DNA from: Campylobacteraceae bacterium | GTDB taxonomy: Bacteria; Campylobacterota; Campylobacteria; Campylobacterales; Sulfurovaceae | NCBI GenBank assembly: GCA_027068975.1 | Contig: JALXFN010000120.1 | Location: 647-44,363, forward strand | Length of the DNA: 43,717 nucleotides | Direction: 5' to 3' | Shown: piece by piece, positions 25,572-35,153 of the stretch | How positions within the stretch are numbered: position 1 is the first letter of the stretch | Layout: each line of letters opens with the position of its first letter | Position numbers and translations under genes: made by a program | The notes under the pieces: model-generated | Told to the model about the DNA's origin: nothing | The model's input: the letters and a program-made list of their open reading frames with translations, nothing else | The model's database searches: none

Positions 25572-26301
25572 AGATAATCAACTCTACCAAAGCATCTACT
25601 TGGGTATCAAAAATGTAGACTATAAATGTTCCCATCGCTAAGAAAGGGACAAATGGAACAGCTCTATCTTTGGCTAGAAGTGAGGGAATCATTGCTAAAA
25701 TAGCTGCGATAAATAGTGCGTAGAAAAAGAGAGGAAAACCAAGCAATGCTCCCATGGTTCCTGCTACTATAATATCTCCTTCTCCCATTGCCTCTTTGTT
25801 TAAAAAAAAGCTTAGATAGTAGCGAAGTAGAGCCAATCCACCAGCAGCCATGAGTGCATTTTGAATTGACTCTATAGCCCAAGGGTTTATAATAGCTAAA
25901 GCCAATGCTAAAAGATTTAAATTATCAGGTACTGCCATATATTTAAAATCTATCATCATCAAGGCTAACAGTAGCGTAAAGACTACAAAGACTACAGGCA
26001 TATACCAAACAAGCCCGAGTTTATAGAAGAGTGAAACAGCAATAAGACCAGTTGTTAACTCTATGAGTGGATATTGTACCGATATTTTTTCAGAACAGAA
26101 ACCACATTTACCTCTTAAAAATAGCCACGAAAATATAGGGATATTATGGTACCACTTCAAGGGTGTTTGACATGATTGACATTTTGATGAGGGAAAGACA
26201 ATGCTTTCCCCTTTTGGTATACGATAAATCACTACGTTTAAAAAAGAACCTATAAGGATTCCAAAAATAAATATAAAAATTGTAATGGTTAATTCAGCCA
26301 T
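25564..26301 (-). CDS. pilD: Prepilin peptidase/N-methyltransferase
   Basis: 245 residues, polytopic. GSFLNVVIYRIPKGES (about 17-32) is the family start. The cytoplasmic domain has the two zinc-binding pairs CQSC and CGFC. Catalytic Asp segments are DFKYMAVPDNLN and GEGDIIVAGTMGALLG. It cleaves and methylates type IV prepilin-like pseudopilins. No pilin gene is nearby; the surrounding operon is cell-envelope and cofactor genes. Its start shares one base with the uppS stop. Confidence 0.94.
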   Translation of the reverse strand: MAELTITIFIFIFGILIGSFLNVVIYRIPKGESIVFPSSKCQSCQTPLKWYHNIPIFSWLFLRGKCGFCSEKISVQYPLIELTTGLIAVSLFYKLGLVWYMPVVFVVFTLLLALMMIDFKYMAVPDNLNLLALALAIINPWAIESIQNALMAAGGLALLRYYLSFFLNKEAMGEGDIIVAGTMGALLGFPLFFYALFIAAILAMIPSLLAKDRAVPFVPFLAMGTFIVYIFDTQVDALVELIIYG

Positions 26302-26990
26302 TAAACCCCTCCAAATCGACGGTTTCTGTTAATATACTGGTTGATAATATCTTCCAGTTCTGTTGGTGTAAAGTCAGGCCAAAGTGTCTCAGTAAAGAAA
26401 AACTCCGTATAACTTAACTGCCATAGTAAAAAGTTTGAAAGCCTTACCTCTCCACTTGTACGTACCATAAGGTCTACATCGGTATAAGGTGTATTTAGTT
26501 CATTGCCCAAACTCTCTTCTGTTATGGCTTCTTTTCTATTTGCCAATCTTGTTGCAGCTTTGGCTATCTCTTCTCTTGAGCCATAGTTAAGTGCAAGAAT
26601 TTGTGTTACGTTGGTATGGTGAGCTGTTTGTTCCTTTATAGAAGCGATGGTTTCTTGAAGTTTAGGAGAGAAACCTTCTATGTTTCCTACTGTCTCAAAT
26701 CTTGCACCAAATTTATGATAGGTCTCCAGTTCACCTTTTAGCCACTTATCAAGCAGTTTCATTAAGAAATCTACTTCATATTTAGGGCGTTTCCAGTTTT
26801 CTGTACTAAAGGCATAAAGTGTTACTGTCTCAATGGTCTCATGTTCGGCACAATACTGAGTAATGTCACGAATAACATCAGCACCTTTCTCATGCCCTTT
26901 AGTTCTGATGTAACCACGCTCTTTTGCCCAGCGTCCGTTGCCATCCATAATGATGGCTAAATGTCTTAAATAATTTTTATTTTTGCTCAT
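26301..26990 (-). CDS. uppS: Isoprenyl transferase (undecaprenyl diphosphate synthase)
   Basis: 229 residues. IIMDGNGRWAKERG holds the catalytic Asp and pyrophosphate-binding Arg, ETVTLYAFSTENWKRP the second conserved block, and DLMVRTSGEVRLSNFLLWQLSYTEF the C-terminal signature. It makes the C55 carrier lipid for cell-wall and surface polysaccharide. It overlaps the coaBC end by 14 nt and touches pilD. Confidence 0.96.
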   Translation of the reverse strand: MSKNKNYLRHLAIIMDGNGRWAKERGYIRTKGHEKGADVIRDITQYCAEHETIETVTLYAFSTENWKRPKYEVDFLMKLLDKWLKGELETYHKFGARFETVGNIEGFSPKLQETIASIKEQTAHHTNVTQILALNYGSREEIAKAATRLANRKEAITEESLGNELNTPYTDVDLMVRTSGEVRLSNFLLWQLSYTEFFFTETLWPDFTPTELEDIINQYINRNRRFGGV

Positions 26991-28251
26991 TTTCTAATTT
27001 TTGACTTTCATCTAATATTTTAAATGATAGGTCAAGTTTTGAAGCTGTTCCTAAATCTACAGAGTTATCTGCTGTTATAAAGTTTATACTATTTTCACTG
27101 GTTCCAAAACTTTGGCTATCTTGTAACAGATTATAGCATACTCCATCTATGTTTTTATTTTCAATTAAGCTTTTGGCATTAGAAAAGCCTTTTTCTCTGT
27201 CCATTTCAGCTTTAAATCCAACAGTTATGAGTCCTAGTTTGTTTACCTCTGTTAAGATATCAGAAGTTTGTTTCATTTCAATGTTCCATTCATTTCCAAT
27301 ATCTGCTTTTTTCATTTTTCCAACTTGTGGGTACTTGGGAGTGAAGTCAGCTACAGCTGCAGCCATAAAGAGGTAAGGCTTTTTCTGAATCAGGTGAATC
27401 GGTTCAGAACTATTCATGGTGGCTTTAGACATTTTACCTTTTTTTGAAACACGTACAGCATCGACTGTATACTCTAGTAACTCTTGGGCTGACTCAACAT
27501 CTATGGTATAAATCTCTTTGGGGATGTGAGCATGTCCCATAGTTGTAATGAGGCAAACATCGGCACCTCTTAAATAAAGAGCCGTTGCTAAAGCATTTGC
27601 CATTTTACCTGAAGAAAAGTTTGAGATGTAACGTACTTCATCTATCTTCTCTCTCGTACCTCCACCTGTTACAACTACTTTTCTGTCTATCCAAAACTCC
27701 TCTTCAAGTAGGGCTTTTGCCACCTGATGAAAAATTGCAGATGGCTCTGCTAAAGCACCATTACCTTTATCTCCACATGCTAAAAGTTTTGATTGAGGAT
27801 TAATGATACGTACTTCATTGACACCTAACATTTTAAGAGAACCTACTGTGTAGTGATGCTCTATCATATTTGTGTTAGCAGCAGGGGCTATGAGTAGGGT
27901 TTTGTTAAATGCCAAAGCAGTTTGAGTCAAAATATTGTCTGCAATTCCTTTGGAGATTTTGTTGATGGTATTTGCAGTCGCTGGAGCAATAACAAATACA
28001 TCGCACTTTTTACCTATATCAATATGGTTTAGCTCAGATGCCCAGCTTTCAGAACTCTCTGTTAGTACTGCATTGCGTGTTAAGGCTTCAAAAGTAAGCG
28101 CTGATACAAAACGTTCTGCTGAGGGAGTCATCACTACATGAACAGAAGCTCCTGATTTTATAAAAAGACGAGCCAAATCACAAGCTTTGTAGGCTGAGAT
28201 GCTTCCTGTAATGCCTAAGAGAATGGTTTTGTTTGTTAAATTTATTTGCAT
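26977..28251 (-). CDS. coaBC: Bifunctional phosphopantothenoylcysteine decarboxylase / ligase
   Basis: 424 residues. The N-terminal flavin-binding CoaC half reads LLGITGSISAYKACDLAR, then VFVIAPATANTINKISKGIADN with LLIAPAANTNM. The CoaB half starts VVVTGGGTREKIDEVRYISN and FSSGKMANALA. It performs two coenzyme A synthesis steps. Residues about 268-285 carry a polar insert (KKGKMSKATMNSS) of no known role. It sits 47 nt after glmU across a REP-like hairpin and overlaps uppS by 14 nt. Confidence 0.95.
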   Translation of the reverse strand: MQINLTNKTILLGITGSISAYKACDLARLFIKSGASVHVVMTPSAERFVSALTFEALTRNAVLTESSESWASELNHIDIGKKCDVFVIAPATANTINKISKGIADNILTQTALAFNKTLLIAPAANTNMIEHHYTVGSLKMLGVNEVRIINPQSKLLACGDKGNGALAEPSAIFHQVAKALLEEEFWIDRKVVVTGGGTREKIDEVRYISNFSSGKMANALATALYLRGADVCLITTMGHAHIPKEIYTIDVESAQELLEYTVDAVRVSKKGKMSKATMNSSEPIHLIQKKPYLFMAAAVADFTPKYPQVGKMKKADIGNEWNIEMKQTSDILTEVNKLGLITVGFKAEMDREKGFSNAKSLIENKNIDGVCYNLLQDSQSFGTSENSINFITADNSVDLGTASKLDLSFKILDESQKLENEQK

Positions 28252-28270
28252 GGTTTATTGCCTTATTATT

Positions 28271-28295
28271 GGTGTAGTTGGGGACTACACTCTAC
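28271..28295 (-). repeat. Single REP-like element between glmU and coaBC
   Basis: On the - strand it reads GTAG then AGTGTAGTCCCC and AACTACACC: a GTAG head and a 7-bp hairpin (GTGTAGT/ACTACAC). It lies inside an operon, so it may act on mRNA stability. Confidence 0.6.
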
Positions 28296-28298
28296 GGT

Positions 28299-29588
28299 TT
28301 ATTTTCCAAAAAACTTATAAAAAAAGTCAGGAATTGTTTTTAAAGCTGAACGAGTAATGGCAAGTGAGCCTTTTGTTACATCTTTATTAAGGGTTGTACC
28401 TGCAGCGACGATAACATCGTCTTCTATGGTTAAAGGAGCAACCAACTGACAGTCTGACCCTACAAATACATTTTTACCTATAGTTGTCTTATGTTTCGCT
28501 TTTCCATCGTAATTACAGGTAATAACACCAGCACCAATGTTTGAACCTTCGTCAATAGTTGCATCGCCAATATATGCCAAGTGACCAGCTTTTACTCCTG
28601 TTAGTGTAGATTTCTTAACCTCTACAAAGTTTCCTATATGGGTATTTTTTAGGTGAGAAAGAGGGCGTACTCTTCCCATAGGTCCAACGTCTGAATCTTC
28701 TATAATAGAATCTTCTATAACAGAGTTGGTTTTAATATGAGAAGAGATAATTTTAGAAGCTCCTAAGATAGTTACACCATTTTCTAAAATGCTCTCTCCT
28801 TCAAAGGTAGCACGACAATCAATATAGATGCTATCAGGAAAACGCATGGTCACACCCTGTGCCATAAGCTCTTTTTTGATTCTATTTTGCATGATAACCT
28901 CAGCCATTGCTAGGTCATACTTAGAGTTTACCCCTTTAAACTCCTCCTCTTCTACATAGATAGGAGTTACGGTTCTGTTTTCATCTACAGCCATTTTTAC
29001 AATGTCGGTTAAGTAGTACTCTTTTTGTGCATTCTCATTTGAGAGTAGGGGAATGTAACGGTTAAGAAGCTCTGTATTAACACAGTAAATTCCTGCATTA
29101 ACAGTTTTTGTTTCTAGTTGTGTTTTGTTACAATCTTTCTGCTCAACTATCTCTTGAACTTTTTCATCATCTATTAAAACACGACCATATCCATCGGGAT
29201 TGTCCAGTTTTATAACAGACATATTTATATCAGCATCGCCACCAGTTAGTGCTTCAAGAGAGCTTTGAGTAATAAGAGGCATATCACCATTTAAAATAAG
29301 AGTTTTTTCATATTTTGTATTAACCCCTTTCATCGCTCCACCAGTTCCAGGGAATTGTTCTGCATCTTGCATATGAAAGTTTATGTTTTTGTACTCAGCT
29401 TCTATGGCTTCTTGTACTCGCTTGGCTTGGTGTGCTAAAACAACAGTAATGTCATCAGAGATTGCAAGACCAGCATCAATAGCATGAGAGAGCATAGATT
29501 TACCAGATATGGTATGAAGAACTTTTGGAGTAGTAGATTTCATTCGGCTACCTTTACCAGCAGCTAGGATGACGATACTTATAGACAT
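28299..29588 (-). CDS. glmU: Bifunctional UDP-N-acetylglucosamine pyrophosphorylase / GlcN-1-P acetyltransferase
   Basis: 429 residues. The uridyltransferase domain starts with VILAAGKGSRMKSTTPKVLH and includes LILNGDMPLI. The C-terminal left-handed beta helix (from about 250) shows hexapeptide repeats such as GAGVITCNYDGKAKH and IGKNVFVGSDCQLVAPL. It makes UDP-GlcNAc for peptidoglycan and LPS. It is first of the six-gene - strand run (glmU, coaBC, uppS, pilD, permease, truA), divergent from trmA with about 130 bp between starts. Confidence 0.96.
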   Translation of the reverse strand: MSISIVILAAGKGSRMKSTTPKVLHTISGKSMLSHAIDAGLAISDDITVVLAHQAKRVQEAIEAEYKNINFHMQDAEQFPGTGGAMKGVNTKYEKTLILNGDMPLITQSSLEALTGGDADINMSVIKLDNPDGYGRVLIDDEKVQEIVEQKDCNKTQLETKTVNAGIYCVNTELLNRYIPLLSNENAQKEYYLTDIVKMAVDENRTVTPIYVEEEEFKGVNSKYDLAMAEVIMQNRIKKELMAQGVTMRFPDSIYIDCRATFEGESILENGVTILGASKIISSHIKTNSVIEDSIIEDSDVGPMGRVRPLSHLKNTHIGNFVEVKKSTLTGVKAGHLAYIGDATIDEGSNIGAGVITCNYDGKAKHKTTIGKNVFVGSDCQLVAPLTIEDDVIVAAGTTLNKDVTKGSLAITRSALKTIPDFFYKFFGK

Positions 29589-29717
29589 ATAATAGACCTT
29601 TAGATATTAAGATGATTTTTTAAAGTAGTATTATATCTAAGGGAGTTTAAATAGCAGTTTTATACCTTTTATATACTTTTTAGATAAAATACGCCAATTA
29701 TTATTTAAGGCAAAATA

Positions 29718-30836
29718 TTGAAGTGTGAACATTTTGGAACTTGTGGCTCTTGTACGATTTATGAGTTGAGTTATGAGCAAGAGTTGGCAGATAAGAAAGA
29801 GCGTGTTTTGGGGCTTTTGTCTCCATTTGAAGTTAAAGATTTAGAGGTTTTTTCTGCTTTGGAGTCTCATTACCGTGCAAGGTCAGAGTTTAAAATTTGG
29901 CACGATGGTGATGTTTGCTCTTATGCCATGGGACGTTTAGATAAAAAGGGTGCTGTAAATATTTCTGAGTGTCCTAAAGTTATAAAGCCTATTGAAAAAC
30001 GTATGAAGCCACTTTTAGAGAAAATTAATGCTTCAGAGCTTTTGAAACATCGTCTTTTTTCTGTGGAGTTTTTGGCGACGACTACCGATGAGTGTCTAAT
30101 TACCATGATTTATCATAGAAAGCTTGATGAGGTTTGGGAAACAGAAGCTCGTGAGTTAGAAAAACTTTTAAGTGCTAAAATAATGGGTCGAAGTCGTAAG
30201 CAAAAAGTTATATTGTCCGATGAGTTTGTAACAGAGAAGCTTTTCATAGATGGGCAAGATTATCTGTATCGTTACTACGAGAGTGGTTTTACACAACCTA
30301 ACCCTGCTGTGAACATTCACATGGTAGAGTGGGCTATAAAACAGGCTAAAAAAGTACAAAGTGGAGATTTTTTAGAGAGCTATTGTGGTTTAGGGAATTT
30401 TACAATTCCTCTCTCTAAATATTTTGACAAAGTTTTGGCAACAGAGATTTCTAAGCGTTCTATCTATGCAGCTAAAGAGAATTGTGAACTTAATAGTGTG
30501 ACAAATATAGAGTTTATTCGTCTTGCCTCAGAAGAGATGACCCAAGCTTTAAACAAAGAACGAGAGTTTACACGACTAAAAGGTGTAGATTTAGATTCTT
30601 ATAACTTTTCTACTGTTCTGGTTGACCCACCAAGGGCAGGGCTAGATATGGACACCATTAATCTTATTTCTAACATAGAAAATATCATCTATATCTCTTG
30701 CAATCCTGAAACATTGGCTAGAGATTTGTTAGAGTTAACCAAGACACATGAGATAAACGATAGTGCTATTTATGACCAATTTCCTCATACCCATCATGTA
30801 GAATCTGGTGTTTTTTTGGTGAAAAAAAATAGTTAA
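29718..30836 (+). CDS. trmA: tRNA (uracil-5-)-methyltransferase
   Basis: 372 residues starting at TTG 29718, preceded by AAGG at good spacing. The N terminus KCEHFGTCGSC is a Cys cluster of the type that binds Fe-S in RumA-like members. The SAM region is FLESYCGLGNFTIPLS, the motif VDPPRAGLD and the catalytic YISCNPETLARDL follow. The overall length and FTQPNPAVN segment fit TrmA (m5U54 in tRNA). Transcription is divergent from glmU. Confidence 0.9.
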   Translation: MKCEHFGTCGSCTIYELSYEQELADKKERVLGLLSPFEVKDLEVFSALESHYRARSEFKIWHDGDVCSYAMGRLDKKGAVNISECPKVIKPIEKRMKPLLEKINASELLKHRLFSVEFLATTTDECLITMIYHRKLDEVWETEARELEKLLSAKIMGRSRKQKVILSDEFVTEKLFIDGQDYLYRYYESGFTQPNPAVNIHMVEWAIKQAKKVQSGDFLESYCGLGNFTIPLSKYFDKVLATEISKRSIYAAKENCELNSVTNIEFIRLASEEMTQALNKEREFTRLKGVDLDSYNFSTVLVDPPRAGLDMDTINLISNIENIIYISCNPETLARDLLELTKTHEINDSAIYDQFPHTHHVESGVFLVKKNS

Positions 30837-30892
30837 TGTTTTGTTAATACTACTTGGTTATACTCAAAAAAATCTTTAAAATAGGACAATAT

Positions 30893-33800
30893 GTGATAAA
30901 AAAATTACTCTCCATGAAGGTAGCAGCTTTGCTACTCTTTTTATTTGGTGCTATTATTGGAATAGCAACCTTTATTGAAAATGACTATGGAACTCAGACG
31001 GCTAAGGCACTGGTATACAATGCTAAATGGTTTGAGTTTTTTCTTTTCTATTTTATAGTGATACTTATATACAATATCGTAAAGTATAAAAGTTATAAAA
31101 CAAAAATGTCTGTTTTTGTATTTCACATGGCTTTTCTTATTATAGCTATTGGTGCAGTTGTGACACGTTATGTTGGTTATGAAGGTATTATGCACATTCG
31201 TGAAGGTCAGAGTTCTAGTACGATGGTTTCAGATAAAAAAGTACTACAACTTGATGTTAAAAGAGGAGAAGAGACAGCTCATTTTGAGCAACCGATGCTT
31301 CTTTCATCTATGACAAAAAACAGTTTCAATAAAACATTAAGTGTTGATGGAAAAGAGGTCAAGTTTGAGTTGCTTGACTACCTTCCATCTGCCCAAAAGC
31401 AATTGGTAGATGATGAGAATGGTAAAACGGTTCTCTCTTTGATGGTCTCTGCTGGAGGGAAAGGAAATCCTACTACCATAAGTGAGGGGGAGGCTATGGA
31501 TGTTGGTAGTTTTGTTATAGCGTTTAATCCTCCAGCTGAGGATAAATATAGAAAGCCATCCTTTATTATATATAATAGAGATGGAAAATTAGAAGTTGAG
31601 AGTAGTTTTCCTATACAGACACTATCTATGTTAACTAGAGAAGAGCAGAATTTAACTGCTGGTACAAATGTTTTTGAAAAGAAAAAACTCTATCAATTCA
31701 ATGGAAATGCAGTGGTGCTTAAAGAGATACATGATAAAGCTGTAGTAAAGTATGTCTCAACAGCACTAAAAAGCAAAGGTGCTAACCCAGAGATGGTAAA
31801 GATGAGAGTTACTGTTGATGGCAAGAGTAAGGATGTAAATCTGTTTTCCTATAGTGGAACTAGAGGAGAAGATGAAAGAATAACACTAAATGGGGTTGAT
31901 ATCATCTTAAATATGGGAGCCAAAGTGATTAATCTTCCTTTTTCTCTTAAACTGGTAGATTTTCAGTTAGAACGATACCCAGGTTCGATGAGTCCTTCAT
32001 CTTATGCCAGTGAAGTAACACTAACTGACCAAGAAGAGGGGATAGTGGAAAAGCCCTATAGAATTTATATGAACCATGTTCTTGACCATAGAAATTATCG
32101 CTTTTTCCAATCATCTTTTGACCCTGATGAAAAAGGAACGGTGTTGTCTGTAAATCATGACCCTGGAACGCTACCTACCTACCTTGGCTATCTGCTTTTA
32201 GCATTGGGAATGATATGGAATCTTTTTGATAAAAATGGTCGTTTTCAAAAGCTTCTTAGACGGGCTAAAAAGCTTCAAGGAGCATCGATTGCTGCTGCAC
32301 TATTTGTTCTTTTTAGTCAAACTGTAACCCTTCAGGCAGCATCATTACCAGAGCTGGATGCCAATCAATCTAAAATGGTTCATATTTATAGTGATGAGAG
32401 TGTTGAGAAATTTGGAAAAATAGTTCTACAAGACAGTCGTGGACGTATGAAGCCTATAGATACTTTTGCTCATGAGATTGTCTCAAAGCTCACAGGTAAA
32501 ACTTCTATTTATGGAGTGAATCCAACCTCTATTCTATTAGGTATGACGGTTAATCCTAACTTTTATCAAGAGTTAAATATGATAAAGGTAGACCATACTC
32601 GAATAGCAAAAGAGTTAGGTTTAAAAGAGGGGAGTAAGTATGCAAAGTTTAGTGATTTCTTTTCTAAAGAGGAAGGATATAAACTCTCTAAGCAGGTGGC
32701 TGAGTCAGTTCGTAAAAAACCACTCGATAAAAATCTTTATGATAAAGAGTTAGCCAAAGTAGATGAAAGACTAAATATCGCCTATATGGTCTATATGGGT
32801 TCTCTTTTACAGATTTATCCTATACCTCATGATGTTAACAATAAATGGGTTAGCCCACAAGAGGCAGTTAAAACTTTTCCTAAAGAGCTTTCGGGTATGG
32901 TACGTATGATGACACTCTATCTTTTTGAAGGAGCTACAGCGATTCAAACAGATGGAAATAGCAGTACCTTTGACCAGTCGATTCAATTGATAAATCTCTA
33001 CCAAAAGAAGTTTGGTTCAGAGGTACTACTCTCTGAAGATGCTGTTGATATGGAGATTTGGTATAATAAATTGGGACTGTTATCAAAAATAGTTCCTCTC
33101 TATCTTTTAGTAGGTATCTTACTTCTACTCGCTTCATTTGTAAATGTTGTTAAACCAAGCTTTTCTCTCAAAAGAATTATGCAAGTCTCATGGATAGTTA
33201 TGATTATAGGTTTTGGACTACACTTAATGGGTATGGGTATGCGTTGGTATATTGCAGGTCATGCTCCTTGGTCCAATGCTTATGAGTCCATAGTCTTTAT
33301 TGCTGCTGCAACAGTAGTCGCAGGTCTTGTTTTTGCTCGTAAATCACCATTTACCTTAGGTGCAACTGCACTACTTGCTGGTGTGACTATGGGTGTGGCA
33401 CATATGAATTTTGTCAATCCAGAGATTACAAACTTGGTTCCCGTACTAAAATCTTACTGGCTCATGATTCATGTTGCGACCATTATCTCGGGTGATGGTT
33501 TCTTAGGTCTTGGTTCTATTTTGTCTCTTTTGGTACTTATACTCTTTATTATGAAAAAAGAGAGCAACAGTGAAAACATTGATAGAGCGATTAAAGAGCT
33601 AACGAGTATTGCTGAAATGAGTCTTATCGTAGGTTTGTTCCTTATGACTGTAGGAAACTTCCTTGGTGGAGTTTGGGCAAATGAGTCTTGGGGACGTTAC
33701 TGGGGTTGGGACGCTAAAGAGACATGGGCTGCTGTAACCATTTTGGTCTATGCTACAGTGTTGCATCTACGTTTTATTCCAAAGTTTAACAATGCCTTTG

Positions 33801-34057
33801 CCTTTAATGTGGCTTCACTTTGGGCATACTCATCGGTTATTATGACCTACTTTGGAGTAAACTATTACTTATCTGGTCTTCACTCTTATGCTGCTGGTTC
33901 ACCTGTACCTATTCCGACATGGGTTCCATACTCTGTAGCAGCACTATTTGTTTTAACGATGGTGGCAGCAAAAAATCGAAAAAATATTAAATTGGCACTA
34001 CTTATATTGGCTCCATATTTAGCTTTTGGACTCTTTATTCGTTATGTGGTGATGTAG
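30893..34057 (+). CDS. ccsBA: Fused cytochrome c synthase CcsBA (ResB-CcsA, system II)
   Basis: About 1054 residues from GTG 30893, chosen for the AGGA six bases upstream; a TTG at 30854 would add 13 residues but lacks a ribosome site. The N-terminal ResB half has helices and a large extracytoplasmic domain. The C-terminal CcsA half carries the haem-handling WWD motif WGRYWGWDAKETWAAV (near residue 935) and flanking His in GVAHMNF and LMIHVAT. The protein exports haem and attaches it to apocytochrome c. The single-chain fusion is typical of Campylobacterota. It is 1 nt from the Nudix gene. Confidence 0.96.
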   Translation: MIKKLLSMKVAALLLFLFGAIIGIATFIENDYGTQTAKALVYNAKWFEFFLFYFIVILIYNIVKYKSYKTKMSVFVFHMAFLIIAIGAVVTRYVGYEGIMHIREGQSSSTMVSDKKVLQLDVKRGEETAHFEQPMLLSSMTKNSFNKTLSVDGKEVKFELLDYLPSAQKQLVDDENGKTVLSLMVSAGGKGNPTTISEGEAMDVGSFVIAFNPPAEDKYRKPSFIIYNRDGKLEVESSFPIQTLSMLTREEQNLTAGTNVFEKKKLYQFNGNAVVLKEIHDKAVVKYVSTALKSKGANPEMVKMRVTVDGKSKDVNLFSYSGTRGEDERITLNGVDIILNMGAKVINLPFSLKLVDFQLERYPGSMSPSSYASEVTLTDQEEGIVEKPYRIYMNHVLDHRNYRFFQSSFDPDEKGTVLSVNHDPGTLPTYLGYLLLALGMIWNLFDKNGRFQKLLRRAKKLQGASIAAALFVLFSQTVTLQAASLPELDANQSKMVHIYSDESVEKFGKIVLQDSRGRMKPIDTFAHEIVSKLTGKTSIYGVNPTSILLGMTVNPNFYQELNMIKVDHTRIAKELGLKEGSKYAKFSDFFSKEEGYKLSKQVAESVRKKPLDKNLYDKELAKVDERLNIAYMVYMGSLLQIYPIPHDVNNKWVSPQEAVKTFPKELSGMVRMMTLYLFEGATAIQTDGNSSTFDQSIQLINLYQKKFGSEVLLSEDAVDMEIWYNKLGLLSKIVPLYLLVGILLLLASFVNVVKPSFSLKRIMQVSWIVMIIGFGLHLMGMGMRWYIAGHAPWSNAYESIVFIAAATVVAGLVFARKSPFTLGATALLAGVTMGVAHMNFVNPEITNLVPVLKSYWLMIHVATIISGDGFLGLGSILSLLVLILFIMKKESNSENIDRAIKELTSIAEMSLIVGLFLMTVGNFLGGVWANESWGRYWGWDAKETWAAVTILVYATVLHLRFIPKFNNAFAFNVASLWAYSSVIMTYFGVNYYLSGLHSYAAGSPVPIPTWVPYSVAALFVLTMVAAKNRKNIKLALLILAPYLAFGLFIRYVVM

Positions 34058-34058
34058 T

Positions 34059-34799
34059 ATGTTAAAAGTAAAAGAAGACCTCTATAATGGTCTTATTATA
34101 GAAACAGACTCTATAGAAGATTCAATAAGTGAGTTTAAAAACTCACTTACCTCCTTGCAGAAACAAGCTCAAGAAGATAAAAAAAGTCTGATTTGGCTTG
34201 ACCTTACGACTAAACAAAATCAACATATTTCTATGGCTTTAGAGCTTGGTTTTGAGTTTCATAATTGTGAAGCTAGACGAACAACTTTGACCTATAGCGT
34301 AAAAAATGATGCTTATATCCCTGTTCCTCCTACGCATACCATTGGTGTTGGTGCTGTGGTTATTAACAAAAAAAATGAACTGCTTATGGTTCGTGACCGT
34401 ATTCATAATGAACACTCTATCTATAAACTTCCAGGGGGCATGGTAGAACATGCAGATAAACTCTCTAATGCAGTAGAGAGAGAAGTATGGGAAGAGACAG
34501 GTATAAAAGCAAAACTTATCAAAATGGTTTCACTTTTAAACTCTCACCCTTACCGATTTAACAAGTCAAACATCTACATGGTTTTTCAGTTAGAAGCCTT
34601 GACTACAGAAATAAATGTGATAGACACTTATGAGATAGAAGAGGCTATATGGATGCCTTTAGAGGAGTTTTTCTTGCATGAAAAGATGTCACAGTTTCAA
34701 AAAACTTTGGTCTATGCTGCTTTAGAGAATGAGGGGCTGACATTTTTAGAAGAAAATAAGTTTTTTCCAACTAAACAGCATGTTGAGGTTTATGGATAG
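34059..34799 (+). CDS. Nudix hydrolase with N-terminal Nudix_N-like domain
   Basis: 246 residues. The first 90 residues resemble the N-terminal domain seen in plant-type NUDT proteins (LGFEFHNCEARRTTLTYS, then PVPPTHTIGVGAVVIN). The Nudix box GGMVEHADKLSNAVEREVWE continuing EETGI has Asp in place of the first Glu of the consensus, while the REVWEETG metal-binding core is intact. The substrate is unknown; related enzymes hydrolyse ADP-ribose, NADH or CoA-type diphosphates. It probably shares an mRNA with ccsBA. Confidence 0.88.
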   Translation: MLKVKEDLYNGLIIETDSIEDSISEFKNSLTSLQKQAQEDKKSLIWLDLTTKQNQHISMALELGFEFHNCEARRTTLTYSVKNDAYIPVPPTHTIGVGAVVINKKNELLMVRDRIHNEHSIYKLPGGMVEHADKLSNAVEREVWEETGIKAKLIKMVSLLNSHPYRFNKSNIYMVFQLEALTTEINVIDTYEIEEAIWMPLEEFFLHEKMSQFQKTLVYAALENEGLTFLEENKFFPTKQHVEVYG

Positions 34800-34808
34800 A
34801 AAAGGGTT

Positions 34809-35144
34809 TTATTTTCTTTTAAAACTATAACCTAACTTTTCAAGTTGCATTTTCAAATTTTCTTGAATTTCACCTTGAAATTCAAGCATATTATCTTTAA
34901 TGGTTCCACCAGTTCCAAGCTTTTTCTTAAGTGTTTTCAAAAGGGCTTTTAAATCATTAGATGAAAGATAAAAAGGTTTAACAATAGTAACAACCTTACC
35001 TCCTCGTTTCTCTTTAGCAAAATGGAGTTGGTGCTTTTCTGGCTCTTTTACTTCGGTGTTTATTTTCTTTTTTGGCTTCTCTTTGTTGTCCGATGACCAC
35101 TCATCTGAAAAGTTAGCACCCATTTCAAACAGATTTTTTTTCAT
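34809..35144 (-). CDS. yciH: SUI1/YciH family translation factor
   Basis: 111 residues. The C-terminal 65 residues have the SUI1 fold: LLKTLKKKLGTGGTIKDNML followed by EFQGEIQENLKMQLEKLGY. The N-terminal 45 residues are charged and probably disordered. Bacterial YciH is an eIF1-like factor that affects initiation fidelity. It follows the AAA gene by 9 nt on the same strand. Confidence 0.9.
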   Translation of the reverse strand: MKKNLFEMGANFSDEWSSDNKEKPKKKINTEVKEPEKHQLHFAKEKRGGKVVTIVKPFYLSSNDLKALLKTLKKKLGTGGTIKDNMLEFQGEIQENLKMQLEKLGYSFKRK

Positions 35145-35153
35145 CTCTCGTCC